The translations under genes and the position numbers were made by a program. A model generated the notes under the pieces. It was not told the DNA's origin, ran no database searches, and was given only the letters and a program-made list of their open reading frames with translations. A stretch of 64,000 nt of DNA, taken from Microthrix sp041394405 (GTDB lineage Bacteria; Actinomycetota; Acidimicrobiia; Acidimicrobiales; Microtrichaceae). Shown here in pieces: positions 34,136-42,014 of this stretch; position 1 is the first letter of the stretch; each line of letters opens with the position of its first letter. The stretch spans positions 372,001 to 436,000 of the forward strand of contig JAWKIF010000007.1 of the NCBI GenBank assembly GCA_041394405.1, in the 5' to 3' direction.

Positions 34136-35656
34136 CTAGGCCTCGACGACCACCTTGCCGATCATGAACGGGTGCGGGTCGCAGTAGTAGTCGAACTCAC
34201 CCGCCTCGGCGAAGGTGTGGGACCACGTCTCCCCGGCCGCAATGTCGCCCGAATCGAACGCACCGTCGGGGGTGCCCGTCGAGCCGTCGGAGGAGCCCGA
34301 GGTGACGGTGTGGACGATGGCGTCCTCGTTGGTCCAGGTGACCTCGTCACCAACCTTCACCTTGATCTCCGAGGGCGCATACGCGTTGTCGGCATTGGCC
34401 GGATCGAAGGAGTCCTCGGTGATGGTGACCTCGGTGGTCGCCTCCGGCCCGTCGCTCTCCGGCGCCGTGGTGGTGGCCGCGGCAGCCGTCGTGGCCGTGG
34501 CCGCAGCGGCGGACTCGCCGTCCTCGGAAGGGTTGTCGACCACCGAGAAGATCTCGGGATCCGGGTCGCCGTCCACCACGATCATGCCGAGCGTGCCCTT
34601 GTCGAACGTGCGTGCGAGGGCGTGGTCCACCAAAACGATCGTGCTGGGCACCAGGCCCAACACCTCGGTCACCGTGCCGCCGCCGGCTACCACCAGGGTG
34701 GACTGCGAACCTCGGATTACGTGGTTGTCCGGGTGGGTCGCCGCTTCCGGATACACCTTGTCCCAGTGTGACCCGATGGGGTGGAAGTTCGAGTCCAGGT
34801 TCAGCCCCTCGTTCACGAAGTAGATGCGGGCCCGCTCCCCGACGTTCATCTTCAGGGCGTTGTCGTCGGCGAGCGCCCCGACCCTGCCGTTGAAGGTCAT
34901 GTAGCGAGGGTTCTCGTCGGTGACGTCCTGGCGGTTGAACACGGCCACCCCATCGGCACCCGGCTCGTCCACGTACCACTCGCTCTGCATGATGGCCCAC
35001 TCGTGATCCACCTCGTCCAGCGGCTCAGCCGGGTCAACGATGAACATGCCGTACATGCCCATCGAGATGTGATGGGGCACGTCCTCGGCGGCGCAGTGGT
35101 ACATGAAGGCTCCGGGGTAGAGCAGCCGAACCTGGATGGTTGCCGTCTTGCCGGGCGCCACCAACAGGTCGGCGGCGCCGCCGCCCTGGCCGGTCACCGC
35201 GTGAAAGTCGATGTTGTGCGGATGGGCCGATGACGAGGGGTTGGTGAGCGTGATGCGCGCCACGTCGCCCACTCGGCCGCGAACCACCGGGCCGGGCGTG
35301 CCGCAGGTGGTGCTGTCGTCGCCCTTGATCTTGTAGCCCCACATCTCGGTGGTCACGTCGTTGGCCGGGTCGAGCGGGCACACGTCCTCCACGACCTCGA
35401 GGTGCACGTCGAAGCGTCGGGGTTCGGTGCGGTCCGCCAGGGGCGGCACCTCGGGGGCATACGACAGATGCACCTCGTCCTTGTCCGCATCCTCCAGCTT
35501 GGCGAGCGGCACCATCGCCTGGACCACCGATTGCGCCGACACCTCGGCGCCGCCGGCGGCCGTTTCGCCGGATGTGTCGGAACAGGCTGCGGCCACCAAC
35601 GGTGTGGTGGCCATCATGCCCAGAACAGTTCTGCGTTGTAGCTTGGTTGACTCCAT
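34136..35656 (-). CDS. nirK: Copper-containing nitrite reductase with C-terminal cupredoxin domain
   Basis: A 506-residue exported multicopper protein. The N-terminus has a Tat-like QRRTVLGM and a lipobox VAAAC (C25). Cupredoxin domain 1 (about 60-215) holds the NirK ligand set: type 1 H147, C188, H196 and M201, type 2 H152 and H187, and catalytic D150 in HNIDFHAVTG. Domain 2 (about 225-370) supplies the catalytic His in IGSHWDKVY and the third type 2 His in VDHALARTF. A Ser/Thr/Ala linker joins a third, plastocyanin/azurin-like domain (about 415-506) with its own site in IVHTVTSG and YYCDPHPFMIG. It would reduce nitrite to NO outside the membrane, with the tail domain as built-in electron carrier; that role is inferred from fused NirKs. 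Confidence 0.9.
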   Translation of the reverse strand: MESTKLQRRTVLGMMATTPLVAAACSDTSGETAAGGAEVSAQSVVQAMVPLAKLEDADKDEVHLSYAPEVPPLADRTEPRRFDVHLEVVEDVCPLDPANDVTTEMWGYKIKGDDSTTCGTPGPVVRGRVGDVARITLTNPSSSAHPHNIDFHAVTGQGGGAADLLVAPGKTATIQVRLLYPGAFMYHCAAEDVPHHISMGMYGMFIVDPAEPLDEVDHEWAIMQSEWYVDEPGADGVAVFNRQDVTDENPRYMTFNGRVGALADDNALKMNVGERARIYFVNEGLNLDSNFHPIGSHWDKVYPEAATHPDNHVIRGSQSTLVVAGGGTVTEVLGLVPSTIVLVDHALARTFDKGTLGMIVVDGDPDPEIFSVVDNPSEDGESAAAATATTAAAATTTAPESDGPEATTEVTITEDSFDPANADNAYAPSEIKVKVGDEVTWTNEDAIVHTVTSGSSDGSTGTPDGAFDSGDIAAGETWSHTFAEAGEFDYYCDPHPFMIGKVVVEA

Positions 35657-35666
35657 CTCCACAGTA

Positions 35667-35697
35667 TTATCTCTAGCGAATGGTAGAGCAACTACGC
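35667..35697. promoter_or_regulatory. Dyad at the nirK promoter, candidate operator
   Basis: CTCTA (35671-35675) and TAGAG (35684-35688) are complementary around 8 bases, and the outer flanks match partly (8 of 11 positions per arm). The dyad overlaps or adjoins the -10-like GATAAT read on the minus strand just before nirK. Nitric-oxide or redox regulators (NsrR/Rrf2, FNR/NnrR) commonly act there, but the sequence matches none of their consensus sites that I can recall, so the regulator is unknown. Confidence 0.4.
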
Positions 35698-35833
35698 AGG
35701 GTGTGACCCTTGGCACAAACCGGCCGGTGCGAGCCGAGTGCCGGAGGTCCGCCACCCCGACCGCAGTGGCGGGCTCCCATCGGGAACCGGAGCCCGACGG
35801 CGGGCGGCCGGCGCGTGCTGCAAGAATGACGCC

Positions 35834-36751
35834 GTGACCCCACGCACCAAGGCCGCGCTCGCAGCCATCGTCGCCGCGCTCGCTGCCGGAGGCATCGTGG
35901 CGGCGACCCGCGACGGCCCCGACGAGCAGGCAACGCCGACGACGGCGCCCGCCACCACCGCGGCGCCTACCAGCATCGCCTCCTCCACGGCAGCCCCGGA
36001 AACCAGCGAAGCGCCGACAGCCGCCAGCCCCCGCAGCGACGTCGGCCCCTACCAGGTGGCCACCGCCCGGGTTTCCTCCGTCGACGTCACGCTGGATGCT
36101 CCCCCGGGGGCCGACTCCGAGGAGGCCACCAGCAGCTCGGCTCCGGCGTACTCCGAGCGCCAAGACGCCACCCTGCCGCTCCCCCGCATCGAGCAGCCGG
36201 TGCAGGGCCGCACGGCCACCGAGGACGGCTACCGCTTCGACAACCCACAGCCCTTCGGCGACGAGCTGACCTTCCTGGTGATCCGACGCGTGGGCGACTC
36301 CCTGCAGGTTCACCTCCCGGTGCGCCCCAACGGCACCACCGGCTGGGTGAAGGCCGCGGACGTCGAGGTGTCGGAGGTGACGTCCCACGTGGAAGTCAAC
36401 CTGGCCGAGCGCACCCTTCGACTCTTCGATGGCGCCGAGCTGACGTCGGAGTCCCCGGTGGCCATCGGCACGAACGAGACCCGCACCCCCACCGGACGGC
36501 ACTTCATCTCCGACAAGCTGGAGGAACCCAGCGGGGCCCAGCGCTACCCCTGGAGCCTTGGCATCAGCGCCTACTCCGAGCAACTGGACACCTTCGATGG
36601 CGGTGCCCCCCAGATCGCCCTCCACGGCTGGCGCGACACCTCGGCGTTCGGCAAGGCCCGCTCCAACGGGTGCATCCGGGTGCCGGACGGCGTGATCGAG
36701 CAGCTGGCGGCACTGCCCCTGGGCACCCCGGTCGACGTCTACGCCGAGTGA
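35834..36751 (+). CDS. L,D-transpeptidase (YkuD domain)
   Basis: A 305-residue exported cell-wall enzyme. An N-terminal anchor helix (about residues 6-24) and a Thr/Ser/Pro-rich spacer (about 30-80) lead to an SH3-like segment, then the YkuD domain (about 195-303) beginning HVEVNLAERTLRLFDGAE. The catalytic motif is HGWRDTSAFGKARSNGCIRV with the nucleophile Cys. Such enzymes make 3-3 peptidoglycan cross-links, abundant in actinobacteria. The GTG at 35834 is divergent from nirK. Confidence 0.92.
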   Translation: MTPRTKAALAAIVAALAAGGIVAATRDGPDEQATPTTAPATTAAPTSIASSTAAPETSEAPTAASPRSDVGPYQVATARVSSVDVTLDAPPGADSEEATSSSAPAYSERQDATLPLPRIEQPVQGRTATEDGYRFDNPQPFGDELTFLVIRRVGDSLQVHLPVRPNGTTGWVKAADVEVSEVTSHVEVNLAERTLRLFDGAELTSESPVAIGTNETRTPTGRHFISDKLEEPSGAQRYPWSLGISAYSEQLDTFDGGAPQIALHGWRDTSAFGKARSNGCIRVPDGVIEQLAALPLGTPVDVYAE

Positions 36752-36778
36752 GGAGCCGACCGGACGACCGGTCCCCTT

Positions 36779-36798
36779 GCGGGCACTCACATGCCCGC
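36779..36798. terminator. Small hairpin between convergent genes
   Basis: GCGGGCA (36779-36785) pairs with TGCCCGC (36792-36798) over a 6-base loop, 28 bases after the transpeptidase stop and just before the end of the next, convergent gene. It is a plausible bidirectional terminator without a U-tract. Confidence 0.5.
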
Positions 36799-36811
36799 GA
36801 CAGGGCCCTGG

Positions 36812-37339
36812 TCAGTCCGCCAGGGTGAGCAGCGAACGCCAGTCGGACCGATGGGCGGACGCCACGGCGTCCGGCGTGCGCCGCAGCGCCGCCTCGGGCA
36901 CCAGGTCGGTCAGCGCTCGCCGGGCCTCGTAGTGATGCGGGTTGGCCACTCCCTCGAACGCCGTGCGACGAATCTCCAGCAACTCGGGCTCGGCGGCCTC
37001 GGCGTGAAAGCCGAACACCTCCGCGGCCACACCCACGTCGTGCACCACCGGCGCCCTGCCGTAGGACGCCGCCCGCTTGGCCGCCACCGCCGCCAGACCG
37101 GCGACCACATCCTCCCGATGCTCGCCTTCGGCCAGGTACAGCGCGTCCACCGCACGTTCGGCCAGCGTCAGCGCAAAGCCCCCGTCGGGGCCCGGGGTTC
37201 CCAAACGGTCGCCCCAGGGTTGGGGGCCGTTCAGCTCGCCCGCCCGATCGGGCGTCCACGTTGACGGCACTCGCGGCACGGACGTGTAGCTGCGCACCAG
37301 GCTGGCGGGCTTGCGGGCGATGTGTTCGGGGGCTGCCAT
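36812..37339 (-). CDS. Conserved hypothetical protein
   Basis: A 175-residue cytoplasmic protein with no recognised domain. Conserved-looking blocks are RKPASLVRSYTSVPRVPSTWTPDRAGEL, PWGDRLGTPGPDGGFALTLAERAVDALYL and the Ala-rich C-terminal helices. ATG 37339 has TAGGAT 8 bases upstream, so it has its own leaderless promoter although it follows cimA by only 11 bases. Function unknown. Confidence 0.7.
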   Translation of the reverse strand: MAAPEHIARKPASLVRSYTSVPRVPSTWTPDRAGELNGPQPWGDRLGTPGPDGGFALTLAERAVDALYLAEGEHREDVVAGLAAVAAKRAASYGRAPVVHDVGVAAEVFGFHAEAAEPELLEIRRTAFEGVANPHHYEARRALTDLVPEAALRRTPDAVASAHRSDWRSLLTLAD

Positions 37340-37350
37340 CGGGGCGGATC

Positions 37351-38994
37351 CTACCTCGGGGCCGGAGGGGCCACGTCCAGGCGCACCAGGCCGAACACCA
37401 GCGAATCCACCAGCGCCATCCACGACGCCTCGATGACGTTCGGCGACACGCCGACCGTGGTCCAGGTGTCGTCGCCGTCGGTCGAATCGATGAGCACTCG
37501 AGTCACTGCGCCGGTGGCTGCGCCACCGTCCAACACCCGAACCTTGAAGTCGGTGAGGTGAATGCGCTCCAGCTCGGGGTAGTGATCCGCCAAGGCAGTG
37601 CGAAGGGCCGCGTCCAGCGCGTTGACCGGGCCGTTGCCCTCCCCCACCGAGGCGATGCGTTGGTCGCCCACCCAGACCTTGACGGTGGCCTCGGTGGCCA
37701 GGTCGACGGTCAGCTCGCTGACCGCAAGCGACATGTCCTCGCGGTGGTAGCCCGACACCCGGTAGGCCTCGGTGCGGAAGTAGGGCTGATCCCACCCCCC
37801 GGCCGCCAGCATCAGCAGCTCGAGGGTGGCATCGGCCGCCTCGAACACCCAGCCCTCGGCCTCCAGGCGCTTCAGCATGTCGTTGAGGGTTCCGGCCGCC
37901 CGCTCGTCCAGCTCCACCCCGAACTCCTCGGCCTTCATGGCCATGCCGCCCCGGCCGCCCAGATCCGACACCAGCACCCGGCTGTGGTTACCCACGAGGG
38001 CGGGGTCGACGTGCTCGTAGGCCGACGTGCCGGCCCGGCGGAGCGCCGAGGTGTGCAGCCCCGCCTTGTGGGCAAAGGCCGACGTGCCGACGTACGGGGC
38101 GGCCGGATCGAGCGGCAGGTTCACCAGCTCGGCCACGTGTCGGCTCACCGGCCCCAGCCGCTCCAGACGACCCTCCGGCAGGGTTGCGACCCCCATCTTC
38201 AGGGTGAGGTCGGGGATCACCGTGATGAGATCGGCGTTGCCGGTGCGCTCGCCGTAGCCGTTGATGGTGCCCTGGACCTGCGTGGCGCCACCCAGCACCC
38301 CGGCCAACGTATTGGCCACCGCGCAGCCCGTGTCGTCCTGGGTATGGATGCCCAGCGGCACGCCGTGCAGGTAGGAGGCGATCTCGGTGGTGATCGCCTG
38401 AATCTCATGGGGCAACGAGCCGCCCTTGGTATCGCACAGCACGATGCAGTCGGCCCCGGCCAACGCTGCGGCCTCCATGACCGAGAGCGTGTACTCGGCA
38501 TCCTCCTTGTAGCCGTCGAAGCAGTGCTCGACGTCAAAGAACACGCGGCGCCCAGCGGCCTTGAGGAACCGCACCGAGTCGGCCGCCATGGCCCGGCCCT
38601 CGTCGAGCGTCGTGCCCAACGCCTCGCGCACCTGCCACGCCGACCCCTTGCCCACGATGCACAGCGTCTCGGTGCCCGCCTCCAGCAGCGCGCTCAGCGT
38701 GGGATCACTGTCGGTCTTGCCGGCCGGCTTGCGCGTGGAGCCGAAGGCCAGCAGGTGGCTGGTCTCCAGCCGCAGCTCGCCCCCGGCGGCTCGGCGGAAG
38801 AACTCGGCGTCCTTGGGGTTGGCCTGCGGGTAGCCGCCCTCGATCCAGTGCACGCCCAGGTAGTCGAGCTGTTCGGCAATGCGCAGCTTGTCGTCGACCG
38901 ACAACGAGATGCCCTCGAACTGCGAGCCATCCCGCAGGGTGGTGTCGAACACCTCCACCCGTTCGGGCAGTGCGGGCGACTCGAGCGCGCTCAC
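37351..38994 (-). CDS. cimA: Citramalate synthase
   Basis: A 547-residue enzyme of the 2-isopropylmalate/citramalate synthase family. The TIM-barrel begins VEVFDTTLRDGSQFEGISLSVDDK; HTQDDTGCAVANTLAGVLGGATQVQGTINGYGERTGN holds the metal-binding His and the substrate loop, and a C-terminal LeuA-type allosteric domain follows from about residue 400. Its length and the GYPQANPKDAEFF loop fit CimA, which joins pyruvate and acetyl-CoA in a threonine-independent route to isoleucine. It is encoded with ilvE and leuB behind an Ile/Val leader peptide. The GTG at 38994 overlaps the ilvE stop (GTGA). Confidence 0.9.
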   Translation of the reverse strand: MSALESPALPERVEVFDTTLRDGSQFEGISLSVDDKLRIAEQLDYLGVHWIEGGYPQANPKDAEFFRRAAGGELRLETSHLLAFGSTRKPAGKTDSDPTLSALLEAGTETLCIVGKGSAWQVREALGTTLDEGRAMAADSVRFLKAAGRRVFFDVEHCFDGYKEDAEYTLSVMEAAALAGADCIVLCDTKGGSLPHEIQAITTEIASYLHGVPLGIHTQDDTGCAVANTLAGVLGGATQVQGTINGYGERTGNADLITVIPDLTLKMGVATLPEGRLERLGPVSRHVAELVNLPLDPAAPYVGTSAFAHKAGLHTSALRRAGTSAYEHVDPALVGNHSRVLVSDLGGRGGMAMKAEEFGVELDERAAGTLNDMLKRLEAEGWVFEAADATLELLMLAAGGWDQPYFRTEAYRVSGYHREDMSLAVSELTVDLATEATVKVWVGDQRIASVGEGNGPVNALDAALRTALADHYPELERIHLTDFKVRVLDGGAATGAVTRVLIDSTDGDDTWTTVGVSPNVIEASWMALVDSLVFGLVRLDVAPPAPR

Positions 38995-39905
38995 GCCAGC
39001 TCCACCCACTGCCGGTAGGCCTCGTCGCCGCCTCGCACCACCTTGGCATAGCGCTCGGCCAGCTCGCTCGTGATCGGGCCCGGACAGGAGATGGGCCGAT
39101 CGTCCACCGAGTTCACCGCCGACACCTCGGCGGCGGTGCCCACCAGGAAGGCCTCCTCGCAGGTGTACAAGTCGCTGCGCACCAGCGTTTGCTCGACCAC
39201 CTCGTGGCCCATCTCGGCCAACAGCGCCGTCACCGTGTGCTGGGTGATGCCCTCGAGGGCACCGGCGTGCAGCGGCGGGGTGAAGATGGCGCCGTTTCTG
39301 ACGATGAACAGGTTCTCGCCCGAGCATTCGGCGATGCAGCCGGCCCGGTTCAGCAACACGGCCTCGTCATAGCCGGCCTGCAGGGCCTCCACCTTGGCCA
39401 ACGACGAGTTGACGTAGTTGCCCGTGGTCTTGGCCGCCGGGGGCATGATGTTGTGGTCGTGGCGCTGCCAGGAGCTGATCTTCAGCCGCACACCCTTGGT
39501 CACGGCGTCGTCGCCCAGGTACGCGCCCCAGGGCCAACAGGCGATGGCCACGTCCACGGTGAGGCCGATGGTGGACAGGCCCATCTCGCCGTAGCCGTAG
39601 TACGCAATGGGGCGCACGTAGCAGCCGTCCAGGCCCGTCGAGGCCACGGTCTCCTTGGTGGCCGCCACCAGCTCGTCCACCGAGTACGGCAACGGCATGG
39701 CCAGGATGTCGGCCGAGCGCTTCAGCCGGGCGATGTGATCGGTGAGGCGGAAGATGCCGGGACCGTCAGCGGTCGGGTAGGCGCGGATGCCCTCGAACAC
39801 GCCGGTGCCGTAGTGCAGGGTGTGGGTCAACACGTGGATGTTGGCCTCGTCCCACGGCACCAGCGAGCCGTTCATCCAGATGGCGGGGGTCGGGGTTATG
39901 GGCAT
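38991..39905 (-). CDS. ilvE: Branched-chain amino-acid aminotransferase
   Basis: A 304-residue fold-IV PLP enzyme. It starts WMNGSLVPWDEANIHVLTHTLHYGTGVFEGIRAY, contains the PLP Lys in YVNSSLAKVEALQAGYDEAVLLN and ends the conserved part with ECSGENLFIVRNG and GITQHTVTALL. It performs the last step of Leu, Ile and Val synthesis. A good AGGAG site lies 6 bases before the ATG. The gene sits 42 bases after leuB and overlaps cimA, so the three form one operon. Confidence 0.95.
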   Translation of the reverse strand: MPITPTPAIWMNGSLVPWDEANIHVLTHTLHYGTGVFEGIRAYPTADGPGIFRLTDHIARLKRSADILAMPLPYSVDELVAATKETVASTGLDGCYVRPIAYYGYGEMGLSTIGLTVDVAIACWPWGAYLGDDAVTKGVRLKISSWQRHDHNIMPPAAKTTGNYVNSSLAKVEALQAGYDEAVLLNRAGCIAECSGENLFIVRNGAIFTPPLHAGALEGITQHTVTALLAEMGHEVVEQTLVRSDLYTCEEAFLVGTAAEVSAVNSVDDRPISCPGPITSELAERYAKVVRGGDEAYRQWVELA

Positions 39906-39947
39906 GGGGTGCTCCTGGCTCGGCGGGAGAAGGACGGGTGGGACTGG

Positions 39948-41021
39948 CTAGCTGGGCTCGGGCGTGGCGTCGGCAGCTCCGACCGCCTCGCTGATGGCTT
40001 CGACGACCGCGTCGCCGATGGCCGACGTCGAACCCTCGTAGCGCTGGGGATCGTCCGTAGCGCGGGCGATGGCGCCTGCGGCCTCGGTCTCGCCCAGAAA
40101 CTCCGCCATCAGCCCCGCCGAGATGATGGCGGCCATCGGGTTGGCCAGGTTCTGACCGGCGATGTCCGGCGCAGTGCCGTGCACCGGCTCGAACATGGAG
40201 GGGCCGGTTCGATCGGGGTTCAGGTTGGCCGATGCGGCGTAGGCCACCCCGCCGGCCACGGCGCCGCCCAGGTCGGTCAGGATGTCGCCGAACAGGTTGT
40301 CCGTGACGACGACGTCATAGATCTCGGGGCGCTCCACGAAATGAATGCAGGCGGCATCGACGTGCTGGTAGGTGGTTTCCACGGTAGGGAACTGCTCGGC
40401 CACCTCGTCGAAGGTGCGCTGCCACAGGTCTCCGGCGAAGGTCAGCACGTTCTTCTTGTGGACCAGCGTGAGGTGGCGGCGCTCGCCGGCGGCCGCTCGC
40501 TCGAAGGCGTGCCGCACACAGCGCTCCACACCGTGGCGGGTGTTCACCGACCCCTGCGTGGCCACCTCGTGGGGGGTGCCCTGGCGAAGGAACCCTCCCT
40601 CGCCCGCGTAGGTGCCCTCGGTGTTCTCGCGAATGACCTCGAAGTCCACGGTCGGAGGCAAGTGAAAGGGCCGGTAGTTGATGTACATGTCCAGCTCGAA
40701 GCGCATGCGCAGGAGAATTCCCCGCTCCACCAGACCCGCCGGGGCGGCCTGCCCGGGCGCGGGGTCGCCAACGGCACCGAGGAGCAGAGCGTCCAACCCC
40801 CGCCACTCCTCCATGACCTCGTCCGGCAACACGGTGCCGTCGCGCAGGTAGCGGGCGGCGCCCAGGTCGTAGTTGGTCAGCTCCATGGCCACGCCGGCCG
40901 CATCCAGCGCGCGCACGGCCTGGGCGGTCACCTCGGGCCCAATGCCGTCCCCGCCGATCACCCCGATGCGGTGCGGCGTATGGGACGGGCCGGCAGCGGT
41001 TGCGTCGGTGGTGGAGGTCAT
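39948..41021 (-). CDS. leuB: 3-Isopropylmalate dehydrogenase
   Basis: A 357-residue NAD-dependent decarboxylating dehydrogenase of leucine synthesis. Motifs: RIGVIGGDGIGPEVTAQ at the N-terminus, RENTEGTYAGEGGFLRQGTPHEVATQ, VVTDNLFGDILTDLGGAVAGGVAYAASANLNP with the metal-binding Asp, and FEPVHGTAPDIAGQNLANPMAAI for NAD. LeuB could also oxidise the citramalate-derived intermediate of the cimA route, which explains the operon. The start is ATG 41021, about 63 bases after the attenuator terminator. Confidence 0.96.
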   Translation of the reverse strand: MTSTTDATAAGPSHTPHRIGVIGGDGIGPEVTAQAVRALDAAGVAMELTNYDLGAARYLRDGTVLPDEVMEEWRGLDALLLGAVGDPAPGQAAPAGLVERGILLRMRFELDMYINYRPFHLPPTVDFEVIRENTEGTYAGEGGFLRQGTPHEVATQGSVNTRHGVERCVRHAFERAAAGERRHLTLVHKKNVLTFAGDLWQRTFDEVAEQFPTVETTYQHVDAACIHFVERPEIYDVVVTDNLFGDILTDLGGAVAGGVAYAASANLNPDRTGPSMFEPVHGTAPDIAGQNLANPMAAIISAGLMAEFLGETEAAGAIARATDDPQRYEGSTSAIGDAVVEAISEAVGAADATPEPS

Positions 41022-41083
41022 GGGCGGAGCGCTCGCTTGTGGTCAGGGGTGAGTGGGTGGGCGGGGCGATGGGGCCAACGGGA

Positions 41084-41114
41084 CAACAAAAAACCGTCCA
41101 CCGAGGTGGACGGT
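41084..41114 (-). terminator. Intrinsic terminator in the leuB leader (attenuator)
   Basis: Read on the minus strand, ACCGTCCACC (41114-41105) and its complement (41102-41093) form a 10-bp stem with a 2-base loop, followed at once by TTTTTTGTTGT. It lies between the leader peptide and leuB, so it can cut off transcription before the structural genes. Confidence 0.88.
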
Positions 41115-41119
41115 TGGAC

Positions 41120-41146
41120 GCACGCACCGGACATGGCGGTGCGTGC
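41120..41146 (-). promoter_or_regulatory. Leader hairpin 1 of the leuB attenuator
   Basis: GCACGCACC and GGTGCGTGC form a perfect 9-bp stem around a 9-base loop. The hairpin begins at the last base of the leader-peptide stop codon, so a ribosome at the end of the leader would melt it. I could not find a convincing alternative helix that would act as antiterminator; this needs a folding calculation. Confidence 0.7.
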
Positions 41147-41187
41147 TAGGGAATCGCTACGACGGAGTGCGGGATGGCCCTCTTCAT
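41146..41187 (-). CDS. Leader peptide of the leuB-ilvE-cimA operon
   Basis: A 13-residue frame, MKRAIPHSVVAIP, with two Ile and two Val codons among its last nine residues (ATC, GTC, GTA, ATT). A TAGAGT -10 box (41201-41196) lies 8 bases before the ATG, so transcription probably starts at or next to the start codon. The frame is followed by hairpin 1 and the terminator. This is the arrangement of a ribosome-mediated attenuator sensing charged tRNA-Ile and tRNA-Val. Leucine is absent from the peptide although leuB is the first gene, which fits an operon geared to the CimA isoleucine route. Confidence 0.85.
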   Translation of the reverse strand: MKRAIPHSVVAIP

Positions 41188-41195
41188 GGCCGGCG

Positions 41196-41201
41196 ACTCT
41201 A
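41196..41201 (-). promoter_or_regulatory. -10 element of the leuB leader transcript
   Basis: TAGAGT on the minus strand, 8 bases before the leader peptide ATG. The divergent greA -10 (TATCGT, 41232-41237) lies 30 bases away. Confidence 0.65.
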
Positions 41202-41246
41202 CCAGCGCCTACCCGCCCGGGCACCAGCCGATATCGTTGGTTGGCT

Positions 41247-41723
41247 ATGGCAAGCACCAACGAGCTCTCCCAAGCCGCCCATGACCGTTTGAGCGCCGAA
41301 CTGGCCGACCTCACCTCGCGCGGTCGCCTGGAGATCGCCGAGAAGATCGAGGCCGCACGAGAACTCGGCGACCTGAAGGAGAACGGCGACTACCACGCCG
41401 CCAAGGACGAGCAAGGCAAGATGGAGGCCCGCATCGGCCAGATCGCCGGCATCCTCGAGGATGCCGTGATCGTCGCAGGAAGCGACGGACCCGCCGACCA
41501 GGTGCGCACCGGCGTCACGGTGTCGCTGCGCTACGAGGGCGACGACGAGGTGGAGCAGTACCTCTTCGGCTCCATTGAGGAGCGTTCGGGCGACGTGGAC
41601 GTGGTCTCGCCCACCTCGCCGCTGGGCGAGGCGCTGGCGGGCGCGAAGGTTGGCCAGACCGTCTCGTTCGACGCTCCCAACGGCGCCCAGCTGTCGGTGG
41701 AGATCGTAGCCATCGACGGCTGA
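41247..41723 (+). CDS. greA: Transcription elongation factor GreA
   Basis: A 158-residue Gre factor: N-terminal coiled coil (about residues 5-75) with the tip acidic pair in ARELGDLKENGDYHAAKDEQ, and a C-terminal FKBP-like domain (about 80-157) containing SPLGEALAGAKVGQTVSFDAPNG. It rescues backtracked RNA polymerase by stimulating transcript cleavage. ATG 41247 has TATCGT 9 bases upstream and no SD, so it is probably leaderless. Confidence 0.96.
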   Translation: MASTNELSQAAHDRLSAELADLTSRGRLEIAEKIEAARELGDLKENGDYHAAKDEQGKMEARIGQIAGILEDAVIVAGSDGPADQVRTGVTVSLRYEGDDEVEQYLFGSIEERSGDVDVVSPTSPLGEALAGAKVGQTVSFDAPNGAQLSVEIVAIDG

Positions 41724-41923
41724 GCATCACGGCTCAACAGCAGCTCCCCGATGCCGCAACCGACCGAGCTCGCAACCGGCCAAGCCCCGCCCTGCCGGAC
41801 ACCCCGCCTCGCCATCAACCACTCTGCGTGGCCGTTCGGACGCCGCATGTCCCCTCCTGACGGGAAGTTGGGGCCCAGCAGGGATTTCTGGCGCCACCCA
41901 TTCCCACGCTGGGTGAGTTGGAC

Positions 41924-41957
41924 TACCGTGCTCGCCGGATGCGGAATCGCATCCGGC
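41924..41957 (+). promoter_or_regulatory. mscL promoter element and 5' hairpin
   Basis: A -10-like TACCGT (41924-41929) is followed by a perfect 10-bp inverted repeat, GCCGGATGCG-GAAT-CGCATCCGGC (41934-41957), that would sit at the very 5' end of the mscL message. The 291 bases between greA and mscL hold nothing else that I can support. Confidence 0.45.
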
Positions 41958-42014
41958 GGATCGCGGGACACGCTCATGGTGGGTTCCGCCTGTGCTCAGG
42001 AGGAGCCACAACAC

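Noticed and set aside
34136..36751. Recent horizontal transfer of the nirK block
   Set aside because: By eye the GC content and codon choice look like the neighbours; no tRNA, integrase or repeat flanks it. A composition calculation would be needed.
41084..41201. T-box riboswitch before leuB
   Set aside because: No specifier loop or conserved T-box sequence is seen; the region is short and centres on a translated leader frame.
41724..42014. c-di-AMP or other riboswitch before mscL
   Set aside because: None of the conserved motifs could be found; only a simple stem is present.
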